64,000 nt of DNA from Liolophura sinensis. Lineage: Eukaryota > Mollusca > Polyplacophora > Chitonida > Chitonidae. The DNA lies in the NCBI RefSeq assembly GCF_032854445.1, contig NC_088303.1, positions 4,225,501 through 4,289,500 on the forward strand. Reading direction: 5' to 3'. A program made the position numbers and the translations under genes. Within the stretch, counting starts at the first letter, position 1. Every line of letters begins with the position of its first letter. Positions 38,201 through 51,800 of the stretch are shown one piece after another. Under the pieces are notes generated by a model, which did not search any database, had not been told where the DNA came from, and worked only from the letters and a program-made list of their open reading frames with translations.

Positions 38201-40027
38201 AGGCCAATACTTTTTTAAAACCTGACCAACAGACCACTATTGGCTCTCAAGCAGTCCACGATAATACTGAAGCGTTGTCCTCGTTAAGTCACTGTCTGGT
38301 TCCTGTTGTTAGTAGAGGACAGTTTAAACAGATGCAAATGTATGTAATTATTACTAAAAGATATAATATTACCAAAAAATGTTCATAGAATCAGAAAATA
38401 GTCTTCAAACAATAAAACAAGATTGTACATATAGCGGCACTGTTCACTGCTTTGAATTTCATTTCATCACCAGTTCAAACACCAGATAAGAAAGCTTCTG
38501 GGATTGATCTCACAACTAAAGACCTATGATGAAAAGATCTGTGACCATCACAAAACTGATCTAAGCAGCATATGAGGCAAAAATGACCTGTCTACAGTGT
38601 TTAACAACAACTTCTCTAAACATGGCACAGCAATTATCTTTCAAAAAATTGTTTTGCAATAAAGTAAAGTTGTACGAGTAGTAAGTCGGACTGTTTGTTC
38701 TTTAACAAATCTCACTTCTTTCTCTTTTGAGCGAAAACAAAATGAAATTTATGCTCTTTGCTATCTTGATGAATAAGATTATATTGTATTGGCTGAATTT
38801 GGTCATGTGACAGGACAGAAATATCAAAACGATTTATCATATCATTCTATCATCAAATCTTCACAAAAGTCTGCACTACTTCCATTAAAGGAGAAGGAAA
38901 CTTAAAACAATGACACTACAGGCTGAAAAGAGCACATTTTCTTATATCTGCTGGTGCCTGCTGCATAATTTTGCGATTTTTCCTCGCCATACACGTGAAG
39001 TGTGAAAACAGCAAAGCTGGCATAAATCGCTTAGTTCATCGCATCCTCCATCTTTAACACCCTGTAATTTATGCTGGGGGTGGGTTCTCTCTCAGCCAAT
39101 AAGAGTCGTTAAAACTACCGGCTTGTTCGTGTAAACTCTTTCGTGTAAACCAACTGTACTATTCACTACCTTCTGGGAAGAAGAGTTCTACAGGAAATGT
39201 ACGAACTGCACTTCGGGGGTTTCCGACAGCAATTCCCCTCCTAACACAGAAGCCTTCAGGACTAATTCTTTGGCAAAATAGAGTCGCCCACAGCGGATTT
39301 TGGCGCTGACTTTATTTATAATTTATCAACGTCAGGTACATAGTAGAATTTTTTATGCCATGCACTTGCAAGGAAATGCGTACTCCTTTTCAATGGTATT
39401 TGTTTGACATTTAAATTTTCTTCTCCTTTAAGAAAAAAAGCTGGAACTTGTACATATCTCACAGCATAGAATATGTCCTGTTAAAAGGAAAGACAACACC
39501 AGACTAACTGGAAGTAGCTATCCATGAAGTATCCCATCCAAAGTTTAAAAAGCGAACTTCTTTATGTTTGTGATGTTAACAGAGTTATCACAATTCAACG
39601 CAAGCCAAAAATGTCCAGTAAGAAAATCAACAGCACATCCTTGTTATAAATTTTAGCCAATCAGGCTTGAGTTGTTTATATAACCCAGAACAGCAGTTTC
39701 CGCTGTGACATGCAATCCCTGCGTTGCCTTTCTGCCACATGAGACTGTGAGCACAGGGTACGGGTGCTACGACATCATGTTGCAGGCGTCTCTATTATAG
39801 CATATTACATGTCCTTGTAAAAATGCCACATTAACTAATGATTAATGGTGTCACAAAGCACATGAGAAAAATAAGGCGGTGGTAGTTTAGGCCTGTTTCC
39901 ACTCTTTGTCCAAAACAACTAAAGCTGTGTTGTCTTCTCTTGTAATGATGCTGAGCTGTGGATACAACTCAAGGGCTAGGGTTAGAGAAAATTACAGAGA
40001 ATTTTGAAGTCACATTATGAATCAGCA

Positions 40028-42206
40028 ATGTCAGACATCCCACAGTACCTTGTCACAGAATACTGACACCTGGAGCGTCTGATGTGACAGGTAGTTCTAG
40101 TGTCATCTTACCACTGGTGTCAGACATCCCACAGTACCTTGTCACAGAATACTGACACCTGGAGCGTCTGATGTGACAGGTAGTTCTAGTGTCATCTTAC
40201 CACTGGTGTCAGACATCCCACAGTACATTGTCACAGAATACTGACACCTGGAGCGTCTGATGTGACAGGTAGTTCTAGTGTCATCTTACCACTGGTGTCA
40301 GACATCCCACAGTACATTGTCACAGACTACTGACACCTGGAGCGTCTGATGTGACAGGTAGTTCTAGTGTCATCTTACCACTGGTGTCAGACATCCCACA
40401 GTACCTTGTCACAGAATACTGACACCTGGAGCGTCTGATGTGACAGGTAGTTCTAGTGTCATCTTACCACTGGTGTCAGACATCCCACAGTACCTTGTCA
40501 CAGACTACTGACGCCTGAAGCGTCTGATGTGACAGGTAGTTCTAGTGTCATCTTACCACTGGTGTCAGACATCCCACAGTACCTTGTCACAGAATACTGA
40601 CACCTGGAGCGTCTGATGTGACAGGTAGTTCTAGTGTCATCTTACCACTGGTGTCAGACATCCCACAGTACCTTGTCACAGAATACTGACACCTGGAGCG
40701 TCTGATGTGACAGGTAGTTCTAGTGTCATCTTACCACTGGTGTCAGACATCCCACAGTACCTTGTCACAGAATACTGACGCCTGGAGCGTCTGATGTGAC
40801 AGGTAGTTCTAGTGTCATCTTACCACTGGTGTCAGACATCCCACAGTACCTTGTCACAGAATACTGACACCTGGAGCGTCTGATGTGACAGGTAGTTCTA
40901 GTGTCATCTTACCACTGGTGTCAGACATCCCACAGTACCTTGTCACAGACTACTGACGCCTGAAGCGTCTGATGTGACAGGTAGTTCTAGTGTCATCTTA
41001 CCACTGGTGTCAGACATCCCACAGTACCTTGTCACAGAATACTGACACCTGGAGCGTCTGATGTGACAGGTAGTTCTAGTGTCATCTTACCACTGGTGTC
41101 AGACATCCCACAGTACCTTGTCACAGAATACTGACACCTGGAGCGTCTGATGTGACAGGTAGTTCTAGTGTCATCTTACCACTGGTGTCAGACATCCCAC
41201 AGTACCTTGTCACAGAATACTGACGCCTGGAGCGTCTGATGTGACAGGTAGTTCTAGTGTCATCTTACCACTGGTGTCAGACATCCCACAGTACCTTGTC
41301 ACAGAATACTGACACCTGGAGCGTCTGATGTGACAGGTAGTTCTAGTGTCATCTTACCACTGGTGTCAGACATCCCACAGTACCTTGTCACAGAATACTG
41401 ACGCCTGGAGCGTCTGATGTGACAGGTAGTTCTAGAGCAATCTTTACAGTACTGTCTCACTGATAAATCTTACCACTGGTGTCAGACATCCCACAGTACC
41501 TTGTCACAGAATACTAACGCCTGGAGCGTCTGATGTGACAGGTAGTTCTAGAGCAATCTTTACAGTACTGTCTCACTGATAAATCTTACCACTGGTGTCA
41601 GACATCCCACAGTACCTTGTCACAGAATACTGACACCTGGAGCGTCTGATGTGACAGGTAGTTCTAGAGCAATCTTTACAGTACTGTCTCACTGATAAAT
41701 CTTACCACTGGTGTCAGACATCCCACAGCACCCTGTCGTAAACTACTGACACCTGGCCACTGTGATGTGACAGGTAGCTCTAGTGTCATCTTTACAGTAC
41801 TGTCTCACTGATAAATCTTACCACTGGTGTCAGACATCCCACAGTACCTTGTCACAGAATACTGACACCTGGAGTGTCTGATGTGACAGGTAGTTCTAGA
41901 GCAATCTTTACAGTACTGTCTCACTGATAAATCTTACCACTGGTGTCTGACATCACACAGCACCCTGTCGTAAACTACTGACACCTGGCCACTGTGATGT
42001 GACAGGTAGCTCTAGTGTCATCTTTACAGTACTGTCTCACTGATAAATCTTACCACTGGTGTCTGACATCACAAAGCACCCTGTCGTAAACTACTGACAC
42101 CTGGCCACTGCGATGTGACAGGTAGCTCTAGTGTCATCTTTACAGTACTGTCTCACTGATAAATCTTACCACTGGTGTCTGACATCACACAGCACCCTGT
42201 CGTAAA
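40028..42206. repeat. 89-bp satellite just 3' of NEURL4, with a 116-bp variant
   Basis: About 16 near-identical 89-bp units from 40,028 to about 41,430 (GGTGTCAG at 40,116, 40,205 and onward), then about six longer units (about 116 bp) with an inserted block CAATCTTTACAGTACTGTCT plus CACTGATAAATC. Each unit has GGTGTCAG..CTGACACC and TGTCACA..TGTGACA as inverted pairs. Right-hand units near the gene are more diverged. It starts about 430 bp past the NEURL4 stop, so part may be 3' UTR; this cannot be decided from sequence alone. Confidence 0.95.
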
Positions 42207-42636
42207 GTGTAGTCATGAGAGAGTTTTGTGAGTGTTCAAATATTGTCAGTACAGTCTAATATACAAGTACATGCCTCATCAATGTTTTGGAATCTCAATC
42301 TGAAACTAGTATGTCAGCTCAACAGAGTTATCACACAATATCAGTCATGTGGCATAAGGAGACAGATATGCCACAAATATTTTCATGTACAAGTGCAAAC
42401 ATGCATGTGAATACTGGAAAATAACACAACAACATCTCATACTTCAGGTGCAGACCACCATAGGCTTCACTATGAGGAGAAACTGTAGCATGTGAACTGT
42501 ACGTATAATGCTGGGGGCTAGTTTGTGACAACGATTCTGTGTAGTGACCAGTGATCAAAGATGCTACAGGTAACATCTATGGTGGTCACACATCCTTTAC
42601 AGTTCTGAGACATGATCTGACACATCCCTGTCTGTT

Positions 42637-42841
42637 TCACTCCACTTTGATCAGAAGTCCACATAGCATTATTGACCCCCTCTCTTTGGTGGCCCACTCT
42701 AGCTCATTGTTACTGAAGCGGGGGTCTATCTGTTCATTGGCCCCAATACTCTGGGGTCCTATCTTATAGGAGCCTGGCTTCACCCACACCTGGAATGCCA
42801 CTCTACAATGGTACATCTTTTTGGTCTTGGGATCCACAAAT
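42637..42841 (-). CDS. NEURL4: NEURL4 last exon and stop codon
   Basis: Residues 1072-1138. [55 protein letters not shown] and CGLLIKVE-stop. The stop (TAG on the minus strand) is at 42,639-42,637. Acceptor GTTTACAG. This C-terminus is characteristic of NEURL4 proteins. Confidence 0.95.
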
Positions 42842-45800
42842 CTGTAAACAATACAAAGCAAACCACCATGATAACTCGTTCACTTAGTAGCCTAACACAT
42901 AGCTCTGTAGGGTTTTGATTACGTATACTATCACAGCCCTGTCTTGATCCATAAGCTTACCTTGACCACCACTGTACTTCCTGTGTTGACTTCGATATAC
43001 TACTGCTGGCCACAAAATAATGTGTCTGTCCATACTCCTAGTCGTTTCAGCCATCAATTCCAGATCCAGGTCTCCATGTGTCATCCCTAGTGAATCCTCA
43101 CAACGATGAAATTTGTGGAAGCTGGATAAATTTGAACTCCAGCCGCCATGTTTGAATGCATACTCCTCACAGCCAATACAAGTTAGATCACTGGACATCA
43201 CTAGAATATTTTGTCTCATCTTGCCGTAATCTTTTCTTGAATTGTCTGAGAAATCTTTGTAGTCATCAATGTTGATTACAGGCTCCCTCTAGGCCATTAC
43301 TTGTGAGACTGATCCGAAACAATCAGCACATGTGTGTCAAAAGGTCAAACTTGTCTAGGGGTAGTGGCAGAGATAATTGTATACATGATTCCCCTCATTG
43401 TAAGGATTCAAACATGGCGGCTGGAGTTAGGATTTATCCAGTTTCCACAAATTTCATCGTGGTGAGGGTTCACTAGGGATGACCCATGGAGACCCACACC
43501 TGGAACTGATGCTGAGACGACTAGGAGTATAGACAGACACATTATTTTGTGGCCAATAGTAGTGTACTGAAGCCAGCATATTAAGAACAGAGGTGTTCGA
43601 GATAAGGTTTAGGATCTAGACAGGGCTGTGATAGTATACCTGATCATGGCCCTACTGAGTTACGTAACACACTGATCTAACAGCAACATATATTATTGGT
43701 GTTTTCTTGAAACTGTACAACTTTCATTACGATGATCAAGCTTAACAGAATGAAGGAAAGTGGACTGAACAGAGAACCACTGCACCTTGCCAGATTCCAC
43801 TTGTATGATCCCTCATACAGCTATAAGCTATCATCAAAAATATGTTCATTGAGCAAAACCTAAATGGCCCTCCCAAAAGGGTCTCTACTCAAATATTTGT
43901 ATTGTTTTTTTTTTCCATTGTTAATTCTTTTTAAATCTTCATGTTTGTCAAAGTATGACAATTCATCGTATTATAGGATATTATTAAAATACTACAACTG
44001 GTTTACAGGTAGAAAAGGAAAAATGTAGAATATGAGTGACAGTGACAAAATGCTGAAGCCCAAAAAATTACAGTTAAATTCAAACTAGTGTATCACATGT
44101 TAACGTATCCACACTCTTGCTGCATGACGTCATACTTACTTGCACTTGGGTGCAAACGTGTTGGATCCACCATATTTTATGGTTGGTGAAAGGAAGATTT
44201 GCTTTATATCACAGCCATCCGGTTTGCCTCGGTCTGAAAAATGGTCAGGCAAGGGAGATAACACACTACTGCCCATCATCATGTCTCCTGCAAGGTGAAA
44301 ACAGCACTGATGTAATGTACAACTATTTAATTCTCTTCATCTGAACAAAACACTAAGCAACAACAAGTACTCAAGAGTATATTATTTATTCCTGTGGGAT
44401 AAAAAATACACTTTCATAAAGAAAAAAGATAACTGCAAACATCCATCATTCATTTCCATTACAACTTTTTTCTTTTGAAGTGCTGCTATCATATTTTACA
44501 ACTTCACACATCCAGTGGATACAGGTCCCATGTCAAGTGGTTTTTTGACTGGTATGAGAAGGATACATATTGCTCAAAGAAATAATTAGCGGTACCTCTA
44601 CAGAGAAGGAAAAAAACATGATTTGGGATACTAACTGAAGGTGCATTGAAAGTATGTACATGTAATACAACATCTGTTTCTGATGTGTCCCTTGCCAACT
44701 GTTGGAAGAGTTGATCACACAAAATTGATAATCAGTGTGAGATGGACGGACAGAAGGACAGACACTTTTTACTGCACCCATCCTTTTTTGAATAGGGGAG
44801 AAAAATCCTTAAATTAAAAGAAAATCAAAAATATTCAAAAGAAAAAAATTTTCATTTTTGACCACATGGATTAAAGTAAACAAATGAATACCTGGAATTA
44901 ACAGGTCTCCACGGTCTAGAATATTCCTCAAGGCTTCCGCCCTTGTTCCATGGAATGAGACATGCCACTTTTCTGACACATTCAACATATGTGCTTTAGA
45001 GGACACTCTGTGGAACACAAAAATTACACAAACTTAACGAATCTTAAGACGACTTTAACAGTTTTCAATATCAGTAATCTGCAGGCAAATATTTTGTACA
45101 TAAATGGAAATGTATCAAGCCTTGTTTTAACATAAATACACCTAAATTCAACAATTGAGTTTCCATTCTGACATAAAATATGTCCTTTATTATTTATATA
45201 AAGGTGAAATGTCAGAATTTCCTTCACTGATAAAAGTGATATTTCAATCAGTTAGATATCACGTTTTTAATTACATTTTGATACTTTAATAACACCCAGA
45301 TGAAAAAAGAAAAAAGTTTTGCATGACTGTCCAATCTGAGCTCAGCTGGATAACATCATAATGTATCTTCAGTCCATTTTCCCAACAAGGAAGCACGATC
45401 TCATACAACAGGTCATTTCTGACATCACACTAAATACACCTGTGTGTAACCTGTAGTGATATACAACTGTAAAACACTGCGTAACTTGTTCACATACACA
45501 ATGTCACTGTCAAAATAAAAATACTAAATAGAATATTGTAGGAGAAGGTTGAATACCGTAAGTATTTTTCTTGTGAAAAAATGATAACCCACTTAACGCT
45601 TCACATTTCACAGGTTATTATTTCCACATCTCACTCGAAAAATATTTATGGCCTTCAACTTTCACTGTGCAATATCCTCTATTTCTTGGGTGAGATTCAC
45701 TTAAAATATCAAACCTTGCAAACAAAGCAACTCTGTGCCCTTATGCAGATGAAATATATTTCATAAACCCTTTTTATCTTTACCATGAGGAAAATTACCT

Positions 45801-48800
45801 GCTTTCAACGTACAAATTTGATCTACATTTGTCTCCTTTTTACACATGCACTAAAGGTGGGTGACACAAATTTACCACTAAATTGAGTAAAGAATTCAGA
45901 ATCCCCCAAATCCAGGAGGAGTTTACCTGACAGAAAAGCGTGACCATCCATGCGGAACAGCGTACTCCTTTGGTGGGTCACCGCGGCGACCATAGAGATC
46001 ATCACCTCTCAACTTGTGACAAGTTTCACAGTAGCAAATATTTAATGAAGATTCGAAATATCCATCTGGAATCACAGCATAATTGAGTGAGTGAGTGCTT
46101 GGGGTTTAACGTCGTACTCAACAATTTTTCAGTCATATGACGACGAAGGAATTTAGGGTGCATGTACGTGTAATGTGCCTCCTTGTTGCAGGACGGATTT
46201 CCACCGCTCTTTTATTTAGTGCTGCTTCACTGAGACGACTTACCGAAGGCAAGTAAGCCGCCCTGCCCGAGCCATTATACTGATACGGGTCAACCAGTCG
46301 TTGCACTATCCCCTTTATGCTGAACGCCAAGTGAGGAAGTTACAACTTCCTCTTTTAAAGTCTTAGGTCTGACTCGATCAAGGATTGATCCTGGATCTAC
46401 CGGTCCCGAAGCGGGCGCTCTACAGCATAATTGCAAATAAATACTTATAAATGTATGTTCACACAGACACACACCTCTAGCCACTAGACCCGAGTCTCCT
46501 TATAACCAAGAATTATGTATATAAATGTATGTTACAAAGATTCACTTTACATTCATGTATATACACACATTTGGACTGCCAAAATTCATTTTGACAGTAA
46601 TTTCACATACAGCCAGATATGAAGTCGCCAATACGAACACAGTGTTTTGATAAGCAAATAAAAAGCAGAAATGACTTGACAACAATAACCAGTCTTCAAC
46701 ATGTACGACTCATATATTTGAGATGAGAAATGCAGATTTCTGTACATACATACATTTTGGTAACACAGAAAGAATCCCATTGTGGTGACATTCTCAGTCA
46801 CAGACTGGATTTGAACTCCTCACATACTCCTGTACATACCTGGCAATCCTAGCGTGGCCTTGAAGCGCTGACACATGTTGAAGTATTCACAGTTTCTGAC
46901 ATGTCTGGTTTCTACTGGTCCCGGTCGACTTGGCCCCAGACCCACAGACTTCTCCTTCATACCTGGTTAAAATGAAAGCAACACCTGTCTGTAACTGGCC
47001 ATTTGGCTTACACATCAACTTGTCAGATTAAACTGCGGTTTACATTTGGATTACACTGTTACCAGGGAGGGTTTTATGTATGTATGTATGTATGTATGTA
47101 TGTATGTATGTATGCTTGGGATTTTTTGTAATACTTAACAATTTCTCATAGTGACGATGATTCATGAGTAGGTCTGTGTACAAATACTGTGTCTTTTTGT
47201 GGCAGGACGAGTCCTTGCTGACACTGAATTTTACTTATTTATTTGATTGGTGTTTTACGCCGCACTCAAGAATATTTCACTTATACGACGACAGCCAGCA
47301 TTATGGTGGGAGGACACCGGGCAGAGCCCGGGAAAAACCCAGGACCATCCGCAGGTTGGTCTGGACAGGAAGCCAGCATGAGCTGGACTTGAACTTACAG
47401 CAACCGCATTGGTGAGAGGCTTCTGGGTAATTACGCTGAGCTAGCGCGCTAACCAACTGAGCCATGGAGGCCCCGCTGCCACTGAAGTATCATGCCAAAG
47501 ACACCAGATGTGACACCCCACCCAGTCACATTATATTGACACCGGGCCAAACAGTCTTGCTTCTTTGCTCTGACCTCTCAGTGCTGAACGCCAAACAAGG
47601 CAGCATCAAATGCCATTTTTAAAGTCTTTGGCATAATCCGACCCGGGTTTGATCCCAGGGTTTCCCGACTTTAAGGTGGACACTCTAACCATCAGGCTAC
47701 TGAAGCTGTCCAAGAGGGTTATTATGGTTTGTGTAATCAATGATGTGCCCTATCTCTTCGAGGGTGATTTATTTTTTGGGGAGTGAGTACATTGTTATGG
47801 TATTCATTTCACCGGGTTGCCACAATCTTCCTTCACAAAATGGCTCACTTCACTTGTTTACTCACTACTTTCATTTACATCAACCAAAAATAAATTGGAA
47901 TAATATAACATGCTGGCAGGATTAACGTTCAATGAGCTTGTTCTGTATCAGGAAACTGGGAGTTTCACCCAGAAGTTCTTAGTAATGTCTCTGTGTGAGC
48001 AGGCCTTTGTACATGTCCAACGCACACTGCCCAAACTCTCACAAACAAAAGCTGTTTACCAATCAGTATTTTATCTCCCCAGAACAATGTGAAAATTGAT
48101 TAAACTACAATTCAAGAATGAAAATAAATTATCAAAATCCTTCACCATTGTACTGTGTCAAGAAAACCATACCATACAAAGGAGAACCAGCCATTATATG
48201 ACCTACCTTCCTCTAGGTTAGCTTTCTCTCTGTACTCTGTAATTGGGGGAGGCGGTAAACAGCTGGCTGTGTTAGCGACAATTGTCACCTGCACAAGAAA
48301 TAGACAAAAGCGATAACTTCTTAATACATGGTACTGTAATTCTTCAACATTTTTGCATGTTTGCAAGGTGTTTATTTAAGCATATTTTGAAGGCATTATT
48401 CTGTGTAGCTATAGACTGATAAAATTATACTTTTTGTGAAGCCCTAAAATGGGCCAATCCTATTTTGGTCTCCAAAATCAAATAAAAAGTGTGCACAGAT
48501 TGCACTGAAACTTGTTCTTCCATATGTGAAAAAGTTGAGGAACTAGGGCACTTTATGTGATACATGTGATATCCCATAAGTGTGAAATATTAACCTTTGT
48601 TTACTCTTCCAACAATGTACAATGTTCATAATTGGTGTGAAGATGAGACTAGATGTATATTTTTTAGTCGAACATGTAACTCCAGACATAAATCAACATT
48701 TATTTGGAGCTTAAAACTAGACTTGAAAAATATTTCACTCATATACCAGAATATTATGAATTTGTGTTTATGAATAACTTAAGATTTTTCTCCAAAAATT

Positions 48801-51800
48801 GCATATTTAGAGGCACAGAAATACTACTTCTTGTGCTGAAACTTGAATTTTTTATAGGTTATAATGGTAACTTCCAAACAAACCTCAAAACAACTTCCTG
48901 AGATCATCAGAGCTCGCAGAATCATGCAAAATGTGCAACTCAGTCATGGGGGTTACCTGTTCACACTGTCCGTAGAGGTCTACAAACACATAGGAAGGGT
49001 GGGGAATGTCTCTGGTGGCCACACCATGGTCGATGCCGTTCACATGAAGGTGTAGACAGTTGTCCTCATCAATCAGCAGCCCCACCGTGTGGCCAGTCTG
49101 CAGGGTGTCCAGGTTAGGCCCGTATCGCTCTCGGATCTGATCACAGCAGAGAAGGGGAGGTCATCAAGACTCAGACTAGTTACATGTACAATCACAAACT
49201 GAATGTAACTAACAACTCGTGAACAGTAGTTATTAACAACACAAAAATATCCTTTAAACTTTCCACATATCTAGCCTTAGTTACCCACAGTTGATCACAT
49301 CTAGCTTTAGCCCCACAGCTGAACACATCTAACCTTAGCCCCACAGCTGAACACATCTAGCCACAGCTCCACAGTTGAACACATCTAGCCTTAGCCCCAC
49401 AGTTGAACACATCTAGCCTTAGCCCCAAAGTTGAACACATCTAACCTTAGCCCCACAGTTGAACACATCTAACCTTAGCCCCAAAGTTGAACACATCTAA
49501 CCTTTGCCCCACAGTTGAACACATCTAGCCTTAGTCCCACAGTTGAACACATCTAACCTTAGCCCCATAGTTGAACACATCTAGCCTTAGCCCCACAGTT
49601 GAACACATCTAGCCGTAGTCCCACAGTTGAACACATCTAACCTTGACCCCACAGTTGAACACATCTAACCTTGACCCTACAGTTAAACACAGCTAACCTT
49701 GACCCCACAGTTGAACACAGCTAACCTTGGCCCCACAGTTGAACACAGCTTACCTTGGCCCCACAGTTGAACACAGCTTACCTTGGCCCCACAGTTGAAC
49801 ACATCTAACCTTAGCCCCAAAGTTGAACACATCTAGCCTTTGCCCCACAGTTGAACACATCTAACCTTGACCCCACAGTTGAACACAGCTTACCTTGGCC
49901 CCACAGTTGAATACAGCTAACCTTGACCCCACAGATGAACACAGCTTACCTTGACCCCACAGTTGAATACAGCTAACCTTGACCCCACAGATGAACACAG
50001 CTAACCTTGACCCCACAGTTGAACACAGCTAACCTTGGCCCCACAGTTGAACACAGCTTACCTTGGCCCCACAGATGAACACAGCTTACCTTGGCCCCAC
50101 AGTTGAACACAGCTTACCTTGGCCCCACAATTGAACACAGCATCCCCTTGAATAACAACACAGGATTTCCTTATGGCCATAGCTGAGGCAGGGAGTGGGA
50201 ATTTCTCTGGGTTGAATCCCAGAACCCCTAGCATCAGCGAAGAGCTCCAGCGTAAGTTCAGCTGTTCAATCCTCACCTAGGGAGAAAAATAACAGGCTTA
50301 TTTTATTAAGTCATGTAAAAGTAAATTCTGAAACACTTGAAGACAGTGCATAATTCAGTCCCTATGACATGCATGTCTTTACAATACTGTGTAAAGTGGA
50401 CATTTTCATTCCATAATCAGGCATTCAGACATTCAGTCATTTTGAAAAATACATGTTTTTATTCCTCCGGTTTTCTTCTGAGAGGCTGAGCCAGCAATTA
50501 TTTAACTGCACATCAATGTCCCACTGAATATAAGAGCTATCCTTTATCACACCATTTAATGGTATTAAATACTTAATGAATGTCTGGAATGCCAGAATTC
50601 GCTGCAGGTACCTTAAAAAATTGTTAGCAAGATGGCCAACAATCATGATATTCTTGGCAGATGATGTCAAGAATGAATAGTGTCTACAGCTGGACATACA
50701 CACGCAGGGGAGTGTCTGTTGAGCGATGTATAGGAGTATAACCAAAGTTGGCTGCAAGGGTTTACAAAAGAGAGCAATAAAATACAGAAAAAAAAACAGT
50801 GCATACAAAAAATGCCTTGCCTTTTGGAAGGCCTGACATGAAGCACTCACCTGGAAAAGCTCAGTCCGTGGAAGGGGCTTACGACTAACGACCAGCCCTT
50901 GGTTATAGCTGGCTGCTCGACACGCCCGCAAGTTCCGCTGACTCAGCCGTATGTTTTTGCCATGGTTGTTGTTGAACTCTACTGTGATATCCTCAGCAGT
51001 ATCCTGATCCTGGTCAAGGTCAGGCTGAAATCATGCAAAACACAGAGAACTCTATATATATTTACAGCCATTTTAATTCCACATTACCTTTGGGTTCCCA
51101 AATTGTTGAGCGTGAAAGCTAACCAAGATGTATAAAACTAACAAGTAAATTGAACATACAAGTTTCTTTCATTCACAGATTTAACATGTCTCAGAAATTA
51201 TCATTTTGATTTTTTTTTCCAGATATGGCCCTGATATTTCTCTTAAACAAGTTACAAATAAACCGGCATCAGGTGGAAATTTTCGTTACCATTCTTTTTA
51301 AAACATAAATTTCATCTTAAACAGAAATTAAAACAATGAAGATCCCCATCTCCATCCACTGTACAAAAAAAAAAAATATGACCGAATAAGTGTACATGCA
51401 ATAAAAACATGCTCACCTGTAAATGAAAGTCCACCTTGTCCCGCATGTACTCCTCAAATGTGAGTCGTGATGAAAGGGGTGCCGCTTCAGTGACCACATT
51501 GCTGGTTACTGTCACTGTGTCGACACGGCCGTACAGATCAACCACCGCAAACACATTCTGAAATGTACATCGACAAGCACAGCCATATATTACCCTGATA
51601 ACAGTTCTGTGTAAGGTGCAATGTATGTACTTCCACGTTTTCATACAGGTACAGATTACAAAATTCATGAATATTAAGAAAGGATTCTCTAGTCATGCTG
51701 GCTTCCTATTTGGTTGTACATGAGAAATTCTGCTAACAGCCTGTAGATAGTCATGGGTTTCCCACATGGCTCCTCTCGGTTTTCTAGCACCACAATGGAC

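Larger units (their letters stand above)
33716..40027. other. Gene-poor stretch
   Basis: Apart from the SINE at 34.7 kb and the 60-bp triplication, nothing is recognised. The right part (38,000-40,027) could hold distal 3' UTR of NEURL4 but shows no decisive signal; one possible minus-strand AATAAA is at about 39,311. Confidence 0.45.

Noticed and set aside
42884-43219. 111-codon open frame on the minus strand
   Set aside because: It lies in the left arm of the intronic inverted repeat, has no recognisable domain, and the matching right arm is not open.
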